A DNA stretch of 64,000 nucleotides, taken from contig NZ_CP150300.1 of assembly GCF_037991315.1 (NCBI RefSeq), forward strand, positions 6,014,001-6,078,000, given 5' to 3'. Source of the stretch: Paenibacillus sp. FSL H8-0079 (GTDB taxonomy: Bacteria > Bacillota > Bacilli > Paenibacillales > Paenibacillaceae). Below are positions 53,116-63,088 of the stretch, in pieces. Positions within the stretch are counted from its first letter, which is position 1, and every line of letters begins with the position of its first letter. The notes under the pieces were generated by a model. The model had not been told where the DNA came from, searched no databases, and was given only the letters and a program-made list of their open reading frames with translations. The position numbers and the translations under genes are program-made.

Positions 53116-53933
53116 GTGGCTTGACCTCCTTTGGCCCTGAATTCAGGCTGCCAGGGAGTTAACCAACGTTCAGCCAGGCTGATGGCCAGATATGAGATCA
53201 GGCCAATGCCAATGCTAAGCATGATGGTGGCCCAGAACATGCCAACTTGGGCATGGCCGTAATATAACGAACTGACCATCAGGACGCCGAGTCCGTCGGG
53301 AGCCCCCATCAATTCCACAACGATGGAGGAAGTCACCGCCAGCGGAGCAGCTATTTTCATGCCGGAAAATAGTCCCGGCAGTGCTGAGGGCAGCAGACAT
53401 TTGATATAACGCGCAGTCAGTGAAGCTCCACAGGAACGCATAAGCTCCAGATGCTCTGGTGCTGCACTTTTCAATCCTTTCAACGTATGGATGATGATCG
53501 GGAAGAAGGTGACATACGCCGCCATAACAATCCGCGCCCACTCCGCATTGTGGATGATGCCGTACACAATTGGTGCGAGACCGATGACCGGAACCATCTG
53601 TGAGGAGACTACATAGGGCGATAACGTGCGCTCCAGCCATACAGCCCCACTCATGAGTAGAGCCAGACCTAGACCAAGCAGCATTCCCCCCGCAAAACCA
53701 ATGGCTGCATTGCCAAAGGTGACAGCCCCCTGCTCTGCCAGCGTACCCGAGTAGCGAAACAAGGCTGCAAGAACATCATGCAGATATGGAAGGCGAGATG
53801 CCGCCTGTTGAGGTGACAGGAACAATTGGAGCATCCAGGCGGCTGCTTCCCACAGTACCAATACCGCTATAATCCAGATGACAACCCAGGAACGATAACC
53901 CGGTTTAAAGAATCGCAGGGACATGAGATTCAT
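53112..53933 (-). CDS. ABC transporter permease (SsuC/ThiX type), subunit 2
   Basis: A six-helix permease of about 273 residues with the coupling segment LKSAAPEHLELMRSCGASL. I choose the ATG at 53933, with AGGAG four bases upstream; ATGs at 53945 and 53924 are alternatives. It overlaps the end of the ATPase gene by about 29 bases and the next permease by four, indicating tight coupling. Confidence 0.85.
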   Translation of the reverse strand: MNLMSLRFFKPGYRSWVVIWIIAVLVLWEAAAWMLQLFLSPQQAASRLPYLHDVLAALFRYSGTLAEQGAVTFGNAAIGFAGGMLLGLGLALLMSGAVWLERTLSPYVVSSQMVPVIGLAPIVYGIIHNAEWARIVMAAYVTFFPIIIHTLKGLKSAAPEHLELMRSCGASLTARYIKCLLPSALPGLFSGMKIAAPLAVTSSIVVELMGAPDGLGVLMVSSLYYGHAQVGMFWATIMLSIGIGLISYLAISLAERWLTPWQPEFRAKGGQAT

Positions 53934-54729
53934 CACGCTCCTCATAGAAGCAATTGCGGATGGTCGTAATCATGTGGTAGAAAGCTTCCGTTTCTCTCAG
54001 TTCACTATGACGTTCGGAAGGCAGGTTGACGGAATGAATGGAATGCACCTGTCCTGGATGCGCCGAGAGCACGATGATTCGATCGGACAGAAATACGGCT
54101 TCGGGGATGCTGTGTGTGACAAAGAGGAAGGTCTTGCCTGTCGAGCGCTTGATCTCAAGTAGCTCTAATTGAAGCTTTTCTTTGGTGAATTCATCTAGGG
54201 CTGAAAAGGGTTCATCCATGAGCAGCAATGGCGGATCAAGCGCAAGGGCACGTGCAATGGATACACGTTGCTGCATCCCTCCACTGAGCTGCCATGGATA
54301 ATGGTCGGCGAAGCGGGTTAGCCCTACCATTTCAAGCAGCTCACCGCTAATGCGGCGGCACTCCTTCCGGCGGGTACCGAGCAGCTCCAAGGGCAATTCC
54401 ACATTGTGACGAACGGTGCGCCAATCGAACAAGGCGGGTGTCTGGAAGACGATGCCGAACTGCCGCTGTAGCCGGGCCCGCTCAGGCTCCTGGCCTGCGA
54501 TGCGAACGGCTCCTGAGGTAGGCTGAAGTAGATCACCCACCAGCCGGAGCAAGGTCGACTTGCCACAGCCGGAAGGGCCCAGCAGGGAGACAAACTCATT
54601 AGACTGAATCTGGAAAGTAACATCCGACAAGGCAGTGACTTGTTGTGACCCTGTGCCGAAGACAACGGACACATGATCTACATCAATATGACAGGCTTCG
54701 GGGACTGTAGCTGAGGATATGGAGGACAT
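53905..54729 (-). CDS. ABC transporter ATP-binding protein of the pyrimidine importer
   Basis: First gene of the long minus-strand run. The ATG at 54729 lies seven bases after GGAG; the frame to 54771 has no site. The 274-residue ATPase has Walker A GPSGCGKSTL, signature LSGGMQQR and Walker B LLLMDEPFSALD, and belongs to the nitrate/sulphonate/taurine (SsuB/TauB) type. It heads an apparent operon running through transport, transamination and the degradative genes. Confidence 0.9.
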   Translation of the reverse strand: MSSISSATVPEACHIDVDHVSVVFGTGSQQVTALSDVTFQIQSNEFVSLLGPSGCGKSTLLRLVGDLLQPTSGAVRIAGQEPERARLQRQFGIVFQTPALFDWRTVRHNVELPLELLGTRRKECRRISGELLEMVGLTRFADHYPWQLSGGMQQRVSIARALALDPPLLLMDEPFSALDEFTKEKLQLELLEIKRSTGKTFLFVTHSIPEAVFLSDRIIVLSAHPGQVHSIHSVNLPSERHSELRETEAFYHMITTIRNCFYEERDESHVPAIL

Positions 54730-55209
54730 GGGCATTCTCCTTTGTGGAAAGTTGTTTTCATTGCACACCAAGGCTGAATGGGAGGTTTATATACACGAAC
54801 GTAACAGGTTTTGCTTGTTAGATAATACTATATCGCTTTGAGCGGGGATTACATTATACAGTGTGTTTTGAGTATGGGCCTGTTCATGTTACACAATGTA
54901 AAATGAGAGGAATTCTCATAGACATCCATGTAAGTTTCCTTGATAGATAGCTAACATGAATTTCACCTAACAACAAACGCACGATCATTTGTATTTATTG
55001 AATAAATATTCGGAAAATATGACATATGCCCTCGTATTCTTGTTCGTTTTCTTGTATAAAGATTGAATAGACGTACAAGGACTTCCACCACCACGTGAGT
55101 CACGGCTCCTGAATGATGAAGGCGGTACCATTATTCCGGATCAACCACTACGCAGGAGTGTCCATAGATCAGTAGAACGAAGCTTTCAAATCCAGAAATC
55201 GGGGTGGTC
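54730..55209. other. Divergent regulatory region of the pyrimidine operon and chemoreceptor gene
   Basis: On the minus strand a TATAAT (54853-54858) could be the operon -10, without a good -35. A 9-bp-arm inverted repeat centred on TTACACAATGTAA (54889-54901) lies about 30 bases upstream, a suitable place for an activator. The rest (54902-55209) is AT-rich to about 55070 and shows no open frame, TPP or c-di-GMP riboswitch. Confidence 0.45.
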
Positions 55210-57435
55210 ATGATGTTTGATTGGCTGGGATGGAGAAAAGGATTGCCGCTGTGGCGATCGTATCGGTTGAACGCACATATGAAGGAAGATGTGGAACAGA
55301 TTTTTGAGGGGATTGCCGAAACGAGACGGCAGCTCATGATGGACTGGACTGATGAACAATGGAATCACCTGGATCGTTTACTTCATCAAATACAGTCCGT
55401 TCGACCACAAGATGTACTGCCAGGTTCATCTCATATAAGTAAACTAGATGCATGGTTTCAATCCAGTTATATTCGAGCCGTTGATAGTACGGAGCTATTT
55501 ATGCTGAACGAACAGAATCAGGTGGTATTCTCTACATACAAGAATCATATTGGACAGATCTATACAGATTACGAAGCTTTGATTGGACCAGGATTGAAGT
55601 ACTCCCGAGCAGATATTCATGGGGAAAAGTGTTTGTATGGCCCTTATTCCGATCCACTGACGTTGGATATTGGACCACGCTCGTCCGCTTTTCACGATGA
55701 TGTCACCTTGCTATTTATCAACCCCATATTACAGGAAGGTCGATATGTCGGTTCATTATGCAGCCGTGTTCCCGGTGATGTCCTGGGTGATCTGATTCAA
55801 CGAGAATCAGGCCATATCTATCCTGATTCCGGTGACAACTATCTCTTTATGGCTGAGTCGAAATTACGGCCCCATCTGCAGCCCGGCACCGCCTTGTCCC
55901 GAAGCCGCTTCGAGGATCGTACTTTTACACATGGGGAAAATCTCAAAGATGGTGTCACCACCGAATGGGGTATCGTTTCCGTTAAGGAGCATACCGAGCT
56001 GGAGCTCATGTTCACCGATCCATCGACCGGCCAGCTGCACCCCGGAGTAGCGAATACCATTCAGAATGGCTCCAATCTGTTCGTTGCCTTTCCCGGCTAC
56101 TCGGATTACCGCCATATCTCTGTCATTGGCAAAGGCATCACCTTCCAGCTACCGCACTGTCCTGATCGTTGGGGCATGATGTGTGAGGGGGATCTGGAGG
56201 AAGTATACCGGATACGGAGCATCGGCTGGCGCCAGTTCAAGCAGCACAGTCTCTTCACGCTCTTGTCAGGCGTTGCAGGAGCGGCACTTGTCTATGCCCT
56301 TACTGGCAGTGGGTGGAGTGCGGCAGCAATGGCGGCTTTTAATGTGCTGTTTGGATTCTTCACTGCATTACAGCTGCATCGCAGCCAATATCGACGGGTT
56401 CATGAAGACTTGCGTCGCACCAGCCGATTTATTCGAATCAACGCTGAAGGCAAAGGTGATCTGACTCAGCGCCTGAACACGTCTGATTTTGCCCAAGACG
56501 AATCAGGTGAACTGGCGAAGTGGATCAATAACATGATTGATTCTCTGGAAGGCATTATGCTGAAGGTACAACTTGCCACGGTAGACGTTATGGACAACCA
56601 GTATCAGATGCGAACCTCAACAGAGACAACCCAGGGTACGACTGAGCGTGTGAACTACAAGCTTGGTTCGATGATTCAGGCCATTCGCACCCAACTGGAA
56701 GATCTTGATCAGGCCAAGATCGCTGCCGATCACATGCGCTTAACTCTGCAGCAATTGGAGACATCTGCAACGAAACAGATCGGTGTGGCCCAGCAGGAAG
56801 TGGAACGAATCGGCGACAAAATGACCCAAATCTCCGGAGCGGTGTCCGATACCAACCGTACCATCCTGTCCTTCATGGACACGATGAAAGAGATTTACCG
56901 TGCACTGGCTGTCATTGATGAAATTTCAGCTCAGACCAACCTGCTCGCTCTGAATGCTACCATTGAAGCTGCACGCGTGGGCGAACATGGCCAAGGATTC
57001 TCGGTCGTGGCGGGAGAAATCCGTAAGCTGGCCGATGTATCCCGCTCTTCCACTGAAAATATCCATCAGATTCTGGACCGAATCTCAACTGCAGCAGGAG
57101 CTGCGTCCCAATTAATCACAGAGGGAGATCAGGTGCTGGCTGAAGGAACAACACTGGTTCAGGCCGCTTCGCAACTTCTGCAAAATGCTACCGCTGAAGA
57201 ACCTGAGCGCACGCAAGTTGTAGATCAAGTGGTTATGCTAATGGAGAATATTGCGGCAATCAGCCATCAAAATCGGGCGACTTCCGCTGAGGTAGAAGCA
57301 GAGATGATGGAGCTGATCCATGATATGTTGCAGGTTCAGCATTCTTCGCATAACGTGGAAGCCATTACGGTCTTCCTGCAACAACTCGTGGGACAATTCC
57401 ATCTAAATCACCCCGCCAAAAATGCTGTCATCTGA
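55210..57435 (+). CDS. Chemoreceptor (MCP) with N-terminal sensor and mid-protein membrane hairpin
   Basis: About 741 residues. The C-terminal half is a normal signalling module: a HAMP-like region (GDLTQRLN near 455) and the hairpin tip [20 protein letters not shown], followed by [13 protein letters not shown]. The N-terminal 340 residues, with a Cache-like [14 protein letters not shown] and [11 protein letters not shown], have no preceding membrane helix or signal peptide. Two helices at about 347-365 and 370-388 form a hairpin, so the sensor should be cytoplasmic, on the same side as the signalling domain. The start could be the ATG at 55210 or 55213; the site is GGGG(TGG). No CheB/CheR gene is nearby. 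Confidence 0.8.
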   Translation: MMFDWLGWRKGLPLWRSYRLNAHMKEDVEQIFEGIAETRRQLMMDWTDEQWNHLDRLLHQIQSVRPQDVLPGSSHISKLDAWFQSSYIRAVDSTELFMLNEQNQVVFSTYKNHIGQIYTDYEALIGPGLKYSRADIHGEKCLYGPYSDPLTLDIGPRSSAFHDDVTLLFINPILQEGRYVGSLCSRVPGDVLGDLIQRESGHIYPDSGDNYLFMAESKLRPHLQPGTALSRSRFEDRTFTHGENLKDGVTTEWGIVSVKEHTELELMFTDPSTGQLHPGVANTIQNGSNLFVAFPGYSDYRHISVIGKGITFQLPHCPDRWGMMCEGDLEEVYRIRSIGWRQFKQHSLFTLLSGVAGAALVYALTGSGWSAAAMAAFNVLFGFFTALQLHRSQYRRVHEDLRRTSRFIRINAEGKGDLTQRLNTSDFAQDESGELAKWINNMIDSLEGIMLKVQLATVDVMDNQYQMRTSTETTQGTTERVNYKLGSMIQAIRTQLEDLDQAKIAADHMRLTLQQLETSATKQIGVAQQEVERIGDKMTQISGAVSDTNRTILSFMDTMKEIYRALAVIDEISAQTNLLALNATIEAARVGEHGQGFSVVAGEIRKLADVSRSSTENIHQILDRISTAAGAASQLITEGDQVLAEGTTLVQAASQLLQNATAEEPERTQVVDQVVMLMENIAAISHQNRATSAEVEAEMMELIHDMLQVQHSSHNVEAITVFLQQLVGQFHLNHPAKNAVI

Positions 57436-57554
57436 CGTCATCGTTGACGCGGATTGGAGAAATAGCTAAAATTTGATGCAACTGTTCCTTTTGAAATTGT
57501 CGTATCATTTATAATAGAAGATTTCCAATCTGAATCGATGAAAGGGTGGTCTGC

Positions 57555-58556
57555 ATGGAACTGCTTCAGGATTCATTTGGCCGGATACATGACTACATCC
57601 GTATTTCTGTTACGGACCGCTGTAATTTACGCTGTGTATATTGCATGCCTGCAGAGGGTATGGAGTTTGCTCCACATGATGAGATTATGAGCTACGAAGA
57701 AATAGCACAGGTGCTAAAGGTACTTGCCCCGATGGGCATGCGCAAAGTCCGACTCACCGGGGGTGAACCATTGGTACGCAAGGATCTTCACAAGCTCGTC
57801 AGCATGATCTCGGCAATTGACGGGATCGATGATATTGCACTGACTACCAATGCTCTTCTCCTGGACAAACAAGCTCAGGCATTGAAAGATGCTGGGTTGA
57901 ACCGGATTAACATCAGTCTGGATTCCCTGCGCGCTGATCGCTTCTCCATGATTACACGTGGTGGGGATGTGAATAAGGTACTGAAAGGCATTGAAGCTGC
58001 AACAGCCGTTGGTCTCGCTCCAATTAAGCTGAATGTCGTACTGATGAAGGGTATCAACGATGATGAGATCAAGGATTTTATTGCCATGACGATCGATCAG
58101 CCACTTCATGTGCGCTTCATTGAATATATGCCGATTGGACAGGCTTCGGATTCATGGCGCAAATCCTATTTGCCGCTGGAAGCCGTCACAGATGTATGCG
58201 CTGAAGCAGGCTGGACGGTTGAAAATACAGTAGGCCCAGCGGGGAATGGCCCATCACGCAATATGAAAATTGCGGGCTCCGAAGGCACATTCGGATTGAT
58301 TCATCCCGTGAGCGATCACTTCTGTGATAATTGCAATCGACTTCGGCTGACCGCTGACGGACATATCAAAGCCTGCCTCTACTGGTCGGATGAGTATAAT
58401 GTTCGCCGCTTCGTGGATGACCCAAATGCCATGGCTGCGCTCTTCCTCAAAGCGCTGGGTACGAAACCGAAGAATCACGAGATGGCCCTGGCTCTGGAAC
58501 AAAAAATGCAATCGCACACGCCGACGGTACGGCGCATGTCCCAGATTGGCGGATAA
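57555..58556 (+). CDS. moaA: GTP 3',8-cyclase MoaA
   Basis: Radical-SAM enzyme that starts molybdenum-cofactor synthesis from GTP. The ATG at 57555 has AAAGG nine bases upstream; a GTG nine bases earlier is less likely. The 333-residue protein has the radical-SAM cluster motif [15 protein letters not shown] near residue 72, the C-terminal cluster motif [19 protein letters not shown] and the terminal GG. A TATAAT lies 40 bases upstream. It stands alone here, without other moa/moe genes in the window. Confidence 0.95.
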   Translation: MELLQDSFGRIHDYIRISVTDRCNLRCVYCMPAEGMEFAPHDEIMSYEEIAQVLKVLAPMGMRKVRLTGGEPLVRKDLHKLVSMISAIDGIDDIALTTNALLLDKQAQALKDAGLNRINISLDSLRADRFSMITRGGDVNKVLKGIEAATAVGLAPIKLNVVLMKGINDDEIKDFIAMTIDQPLHVRFIEYMPIGQASDSWRKSYLPLEAVTDVCAEAGWTVENTVGPAGNGPSRNMKIAGSEGTFGLIHPVSDHFCDNCNRLRLTADGHIKACLYWSDEYNVRRFVDDPNAMAALFLKALGTKPKNHEMALALEQKMQSHTPTVRRMSQIGG

Positions 58557-58601
58557 CAACAGTACGTAATATAACTCAACAGCGTATTCCTGGGTACAGA
58601 T

Positions 58602-58637
58602 AAGCAGACAAGAACATCATGTTCTCGTCTGCTTTTT
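58602..58637 (+). terminator. Terminator after moaA
   Basis: AGCAGACAAGAACA pairs with TGTTCTCGTCTGCT around TCA, followed by TTTTT. Confidence 0.9.
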
Positions 58638-58751
58638 CGTTATTTTTTCATAATTTTCTGAAAATTATCAATTCTGCTGTTTCATTTGTTAAAAATGAAA
58701 GTAATATACGTTATGCCCTTGTTGGGTCTTCAAGATTCCCATAATTCTGAC

Positions 58752-58770
58752 GATGTATATACAATACATC
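58752..58770. promoter_or_regulatory. Palindrome upstream of the soluble chemoreceptor gene
   Basis: GATGTAT-ATACA-ATACATC is a perfect 7+7 inverted repeat about 33 bases upstream of the start codon, near where the transcription start should be. Confidence 0.35.
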
Positions 58771-58802
58771 TAGATGATATGCACACATAGGAGATGACCA
58801 TA

Positions 58803-59639
58803 TTGAACATTGTTGAAGCACTCGTTGCAGCAAGCCCGTATTTTAAAATTATGCTGAAAGAACACGATATCATGATTGCAGTAACCGATACCGAGAAGTT
58901 CTGGTATTATGTTCCGAGCAACGAGCTCGATCTGGGCATCAAAGCAGGAGACATCATCTCGCCGGATGACCCTACACTACGCCGAGCCCTTAAACATGGC
59001 GAGACTTCAGCCAATCGTATTGATGCAAAATTCTATGGTACCTCCATTGTCTCGGCAGCAACTCCACTTCGAGATGAGCAAGGAAATATCGCCGGCGCAC
59101 TTGCCATCGGCTTCTCCCTTCAGAATGAAGAAAAACTGGAGCACTTCACCGAACTGATCGGCGGAATCAGCGGCAGACTGACCGATATGGTGCAGACGGT
59201 AGCTGCCCAATCCGAGCAATTGACGGCCTCTTCCACGCAAATCTTGGACAATACGCGCATGGCTGTGCAGAACTCAGGCGAAGTGAACAAGGTTGCCGCA
59301 TTCATCCGCGAAATCTCAGAACAAACCAATCTGCTCGGCCTGAATGCGGCGATCGAAGCAGCACGAGCGGGTGAAGCAGGCGCAGGGTTCAGCGTCGTTG
59401 CATCCGAAGTGCGTAAACTTTCTACAGGTACCAAAGAAGCTACGGTGAATATCGAACGTTCCTTGAAGGATGTCCAGCATTCCATCCAACAGATGGAGCA
59501 GGAGATCACATCGATCTCACAGTCGAGCAACCAACAGGCTGTGATGGTAACCGAGTTCAGCGAGGTCATTGATCAGTTGAACAGCGTAAGCCGTGATCTG
59601 AAAGTGTTCATTGAATCCATGCTGCTGAAGGCAGAATAG
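58803..59639 (+). CDS. Soluble chemoreceptor-like protein (YfmS type)
   Basis: The likely start is the TTG at 58803, nine bases after AGGAG; the ATG at 58794 directly abuts that site. The 278-residue protein has no membrane helix. Residues 1-110 form a small sensor domain ([17 protein letters not shown]). It is followed by a short signalling domain with [20 protein letters not shown] and [16 protein letters not shown]. There is no HAMP domain. B. subtilis YfmS is a comparable soluble receptor. Lack of extended methylation helices suggests a simple cytoplasmic sensor. Confidence 0.85.
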   Translation: MNIVEALVAASPYFKIMLKEHDIMIAVTDTEKFWYYVPSNELDLGIKAGDIISPDDPTLRRALKHGETSANRIDAKFYGTSIVSAATPLRDEQGNIAGALAIGFSLQNEEKLEHFTELIGGISGRLTDMVQTVAAQSEQLTASSTQILDNTRMAVQNSGEVNKVAAFIREISEQTNLLGLNAAIEAARAGEAGAGFSVVASEVRKLSTGTKEATVNIERSLKDVQHSIQQMEQEITSISQSSNQQAVMVTEFSEVIDQLNSVSRDLKVFIESMLLKAE

Positions 59640-59677
59640 AATAAACAACGCATACAAATCGATACTGAATGAACATC

Positions 59678-59732
59678 AAAAACCGTCTTGAACTGTAAGG
59701 AAAGTATCCTTCAGATCAAGACGGTTTTTTTT
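59678..59732. terminator. Bidirectional terminator
   Basis: AAAAACCGTCTTGA pairs with TCAAGACGGTTTTT; inner bases AAGGA/TCCTT extend the stem. T tracts lie on both strands between the convergent chemoreceptor and sugar-transport genes. Confidence 0.9.
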
Positions 59733-59771
59733 GATACTTCAACGGTCACATACAGATGACCTCGTTTCAGA

Positions 59772-60599
59772 TTACCCCTTTACAGCACCCTCCGCAATAC
59801 CTTCCATAATGAACTTCTGGAAGAACGCATAGATCAGGATAACCGGAATCGCAGTCAGTACCAGGGATGACAGAATCAACGGCCATTCCTTGTTATATTC
59901 ACCAAACAGCATGTTCGTGGACAGAATCAGCGTATAGCGATTCACATCGGTCAGCATGAGCAGTGGCAACAAGAAGTCATTCCATATCCACAGGAAGTCC
60001 AGAATCGCGATGGTAACCGTGATCGGAAGCAAGAGCGGGAAAATAATCTGGAAGAACGTCTGGAACTCATTACATCCGTCAATCTGAGCCGATTCCTCCA
60101 ATTCACGTGGAATGGACTTCACAAACCCGTGATAGAGGAAGATTGCCATGTTCACACCAAGCCCGATATAGATCAGGGCCAATCCGTACGTGCTTCCTTG
60201 TACACCCATGCCTTTGGCTACCCGTGTCAGCGGAATCATGATCGAGTGGAACGGTACCAGCATGGAAGCAACAAACAGGAAGAAGATCAAGTTGCTCAAG
60301 CGGCCCGAGGTACGTGACAGCTTGTATCCCGCAAGTGAGGCACAGAAGACGATACCACCAATCCCCAGAAAGGATACAATTGCCGAGTTCATCGAACTGC
60401 CCAACAGATTGATTTTGTTAAACGCGTCCGAATAATTCTCCCAGTGCAACGTTGTCGGCAGCGCAATAAAGGATTGGAACATTTCACCCTGTGTTTTGAA
60501 AGAGTTCACAACCGCCATGTAGATCGGTAGCATGGCGACGAGAGAGCCCAGAATCAGCAGCAGTCGAATCAGATAACTGTTCAGTCGTTGCATCCTCAT
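59772..60599 (-). CDS. Carbohydrate ABC transporter permease (MalG type)
   Basis: 275 residues, six helices, with the EAA coupling motif ELEESAQIDGCNEFQTFFQIIFP (first part) characteristic of sugar permeases. It overlaps the preceding permease gene by four bases (ATGA). It should work with the other permease, the lipoprotein at 61661 and an ATPase encoded elsewhere, as is usual for Paenibacillus CUT1 systems. Confidence 0.92.
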   Translation of the reverse strand: MRMQRLNSYLIRLLLILGSLVAMLPIYMAVVNSFKTQGEMFQSFIALPTTLHWENYSDAFNKINLLGSSMNSAIVSFLGIGGIVFCASLAGYKLSRTSGRLSNLIFFLFVASMLVPFHSIMIPLTRVAKGMGVQGSTYGLALIYIGLGVNMAIFLYHGFVKSIPRELEESAQIDGCNEFQTFFQIIFPLLLPITVTIAILDFLWIWNDFLLPLLMLTDVNRYTLILSTNMLFGEYNKEWPLILSSLVLTAIPVILIYAFFQKFIMEGIAEGAVKG

Positions 60600-61480
60600 G
60601 CTTCCACCTCTTTCTTCTTCATGACGGTGATCTGGATGAGTGTAAAGATGAGTACGATGATGAACAGCACAACCGATTTGGCACTCGCATAGCCGTATCT
60701 GAAGTTGTTGGAGAACGCTTCTTCATAGATATTCATCGTGATCACCTGCGTGGCTCGGCCCGGTCCGCCACCAGTCAGTCCATACACCACTTCGAACACT
60801 TTGAATGCTCCGTTCAGCGTCAGGAAGAAGCAGATGGTCACAGCATGAGTAATCATCGGCAACACCACATTGCGTAGCACCTGGAATGCGTTAGCCCCAT
60901 CAATAACAGCCGCTTCCTTGAGACTTTTCGGCACACCCTGGAGAGCAGCCAGATAAATGATCATCATATACCCTACACCATTCCAGAGCGATACGATCAG
61001 AATGGAGTAAAATGAAAACTTCGGATCACCCAGCCATTGCTGGTCGAGGAACGAAAAAGCCAGTTTCTCTGCGAGCTGTGGCAGCACCTGAGAGAAGATG
61101 AAGGTCCACATGAAAGCACTGATGATCGTACTGATCATGTTAGGCATGAAGAACAGGGTCCGGAAGAGCCCTTTGCTGCGCGTCCGTGACTCAATTAACA
61201 CGGCGAGCAGCAAGGCAATTCCATTTTGCAGAATCAGCATAAATATTACATATTTCATCGTGAACCATAGGGAGTTCAGAAAGTCAGGATCTTCTTTGAA
61301 CAATTCCACGAAGTTACCCAGACCGATAAAGCTGTAATCCCGATTAAGTCCGTTCCAGTCCGTCAGGCTATAGAACATGCCACTAAACGTAGGGTACAGC
61401 AGGAAAATCGCATAAATGACAAAGGCAGGCGCAGTGAACGCGAGCAGTGACAGATACTTCTTGAACACATTCGTAGCCAT
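60596..61480 (-). CDS. Carbohydrate ABC transporter permease (MalF type)
   Basis: 294 residues, six helices, with the coupling motif LKEAAVIDGANAFQVLRNVVL. GGGGGAG lies about five bases before the ATG. It is separated from the binding-protein gene by 180 bases containing a large stem-loop. Confidence 0.92.
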   Translation of the reverse strand: MATNVFKKYLSLLAFTAPAFVIYAIFLLYPTFSGMFYSLTDWNGLNRDYSFIGLGNFVELFKEDPDFLNSLWFTMKYVIFMLILQNGIALLLAVLIESRTRSKGLFRTLFFMPNMISTIISAFMWTFIFSQVLPQLAEKLAFSFLDQQWLGDPKFSFYSILIVSLWNGVGYMMIIYLAALQGVPKSLKEAAVIDGANAFQVLRNVVLPMITHAVTICFFLTLNGAFKVFEVVYGLTGGGPGRATQVITMNIYEEAFSNNFRYGYASAKSVVLFIIVLIFTLIQITVMKKKEVEA

Positions 61481-61579
61481 TGGTTCTCCCCCTTTTCACT
61501 CGAAGCGGATGATCGTAAACGAGGGAACGAAGAACGTTCTGCCTGCTGTATCATCTGCTTGGAGACTGTGACGGAATAA

Positions 61580-61643
61580 AGTACCGCTTAATTTGTTAAC
61601 AAAACTCTCAAACCGTTGAGATTTGCCAACAAAAGCGGATACT
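61580..61643 (-). other. Large stem-loop between the sugar-binding and permease genes
   Basis: AGTACCGCTT pairs with AAGCGGATACT, then TTGTT/AACAA, CAAA/TTTG and CTCAA/TTGAG continue to a four-base loop. No T tract follows, so it more likely protects the binding-protein mRNA or lowers permease expression than terminates fully. Confidence 0.65.
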
Positions 61644-61660
61644 CTATTCCTCACAGCTCC

Positions 61661-62941
61661 TTACTTGTTGACTTTGTTGTAGGATTTCCACGCCTTGTCG
61701 AGCGCATCGATAACCTGCTGTTGATTTAATTGCCCTGAGTAGTAGCCCTGCAACGCTTTGCCTGACTCGTCTTTCACCGCTTGAGGGATAGATGGGTCCT
61801 GATAGGCTTTACCTTCATTCACATATTTCTGGGCATCGTCTACCCATGGGAAGCTCTTGAAGTCATGGATCTTGGCAACTGGATTGAACTTGAGTGCTTC
61901 ATAGAATGCACTTGAATCCTTGTCATCGAGAATGTAGTTCACGAAATCGAGTGCCACTTCTTTATTCTTGCTTGTTGACGATACCGCCAGTGAAGTAGAG
62001 GTACTCAGATTGATTTTGGTATCATCCGGATTGTCATTGATCGGCATTGGTGCTACACCAAAGTTCAAGTCCGGGTTGGACTTCAGAATGGTTTCGGCAA
62101 ACCATGGTCCCTGAATCCACATTGCGGCGCTTCCTGAAGCAAAAGCTGCTGAACCATCATCTCCGCCCACTTCCAGCGCTTTGTCTGTTCCATTGGCATT
62201 GACCAGATCGAAGATATTGAACAATTCTTTCATATCCGAGAAGGAGCCCTGATCCTGATTCATCTTCTCGACGAAGTCTTTGTGCTCCGATTGAGTCAAG
62301 GCACCCACAGTGAGTGGCAGGAATAATTGCGGAATCCAGGATTCTTTGTAGGACAGTTCAAACGGTGTGATATTGGCTGCTTTGAGTTTCTCCACGACCG
62401 CTTTCATTTCAGTTAAAGTCGTCGGTACCTCCAGCCCTTGCTCTTCGAAAATATCTTTATTGTACAAGTAGCCCCATGATAACGTTTCCAATGGAACAGC
62501 CACGACTTTGCCCTCCGCATCCGTTACGGAAGGTTTAACCGAATCCACCAACTTATCGACAAAAGGTTGGCCCGACAGATCTTCCAGATAACCCGCTTTG
62601 CTGAACGGTGGAATCTCATTGACCGCATGCAGCGCGAACACATCCGGTGCATCATTGGAGGCGAGGCGAGTCTTCAGAATCTGAGGTGCATTGTCCGCTG
62701 GCGGCATCTCCAGTTGCACGTTCACCTCAATGTTTTTCTCTGCTTTCTCCTTGGCTTTGAACTGTTCTATATATTTATCGTAATGTTCTTTCAGCCGAGG
62801 TTGTGCAACGAATACTTTGAGTGATACCGTGCTGCCTGATGCCGATTCTTCCTGCCCATTGTCCGTCCCTGCATTAGAGCCGCAACCTGCGAGCAGAACA
62901 CTGACCAGTACCGCACTTGCTACGCTTTTCCATACTTTCAT
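61661..62941 (-). CDS. Extracellular sugar-binding lipoprotein
   Basis: A 426-residue family 1 solute-binding protein. The signal peptide ends in the lipobox LLAGC near residue 20, followed by a Ser/Gly-rich tether. The mature fold includes the MalE-like NGTDKALEVGGDDGSAAFAS and AAMWIQGPWFAE near residue 270. GGGAGG lies nine bases before the ATG. Gene order (binding protein, permease, permease) and the adjacent YesN regulator are standard for inducible sugar import. The sugar is not known. Confidence 0.93.
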   Translation of the reverse strand: MKVWKSVASAVLVSVLLAGCGSNAGTDNGQEESASGSTVSLKVFVAQPRLKEHYDKYIEQFKAKEKAEKNIEVNVQLEMPPADNAPQILKTRLASNDAPDVFALHAVNEIPPFSKAGYLEDLSGQPFVDKLVDSVKPSVTDAEGKVVAVPLETLSWGYLYNKDIFEEQGLEVPTTLTEMKAVVEKLKAANITPFELSYKESWIPQLFLPLTVGALTQSEHKDFVEKMNQDQGSFSDMKELFNIFDLVNANGTDKALEVGGDDGSAAFASGSAAMWIQGPWFAETILKSNPDLNFGVAPMPINDNPDDTKINLSTSTSLAVSSTSKNKEVALDFVNYILDDKDSSAFYEALKFNPVAKIHDFKSFPWVDDAQKYVNEGKAYQDPSIPQAVKDESGKALQGYYSGQLNQQQVIDALDKAWKSYNKVNK

Positions 62942-63002
62942 CTCTTATGACCTCCCGGTGTGTAACTGGTTTGTCTTTCATAGGCTCATTATATATCAGA
63001 AA

Positions 63003-63017
63003 ATGAAAGCGCTTCAT
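63003..63017. promoter_or_regulatory. CcpA cre site of the sugar transporter
   Basis: ATGAAAGCGCTTCAT is a perfect palindrome matching the cre consensus (WTGNNARCGNWWWCAW). It lies about 60 bases upstream of the binding-protein start, over the -35 of a promoter whose TATAAT lies at about 62988-62993 on the minus strand. Catabolite repression is expected. Confidence 0.75.
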
Positions 63018-63088
63018 TGGACAAAATTAGACTCGTGTATTGGATTATTTTAAACCTTAATCCTGCCGCAAATGCTCTCTCGAACGAC

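Noticed and set aside
54730..55209. Possible TPP or c-di-GMP riboswitch upstream of the ABC or chemoreceptor gene
   Set aside because: No CTGAGA/ACCTGATCTGG-type TPP core and no GEMM core is visible on either strand.
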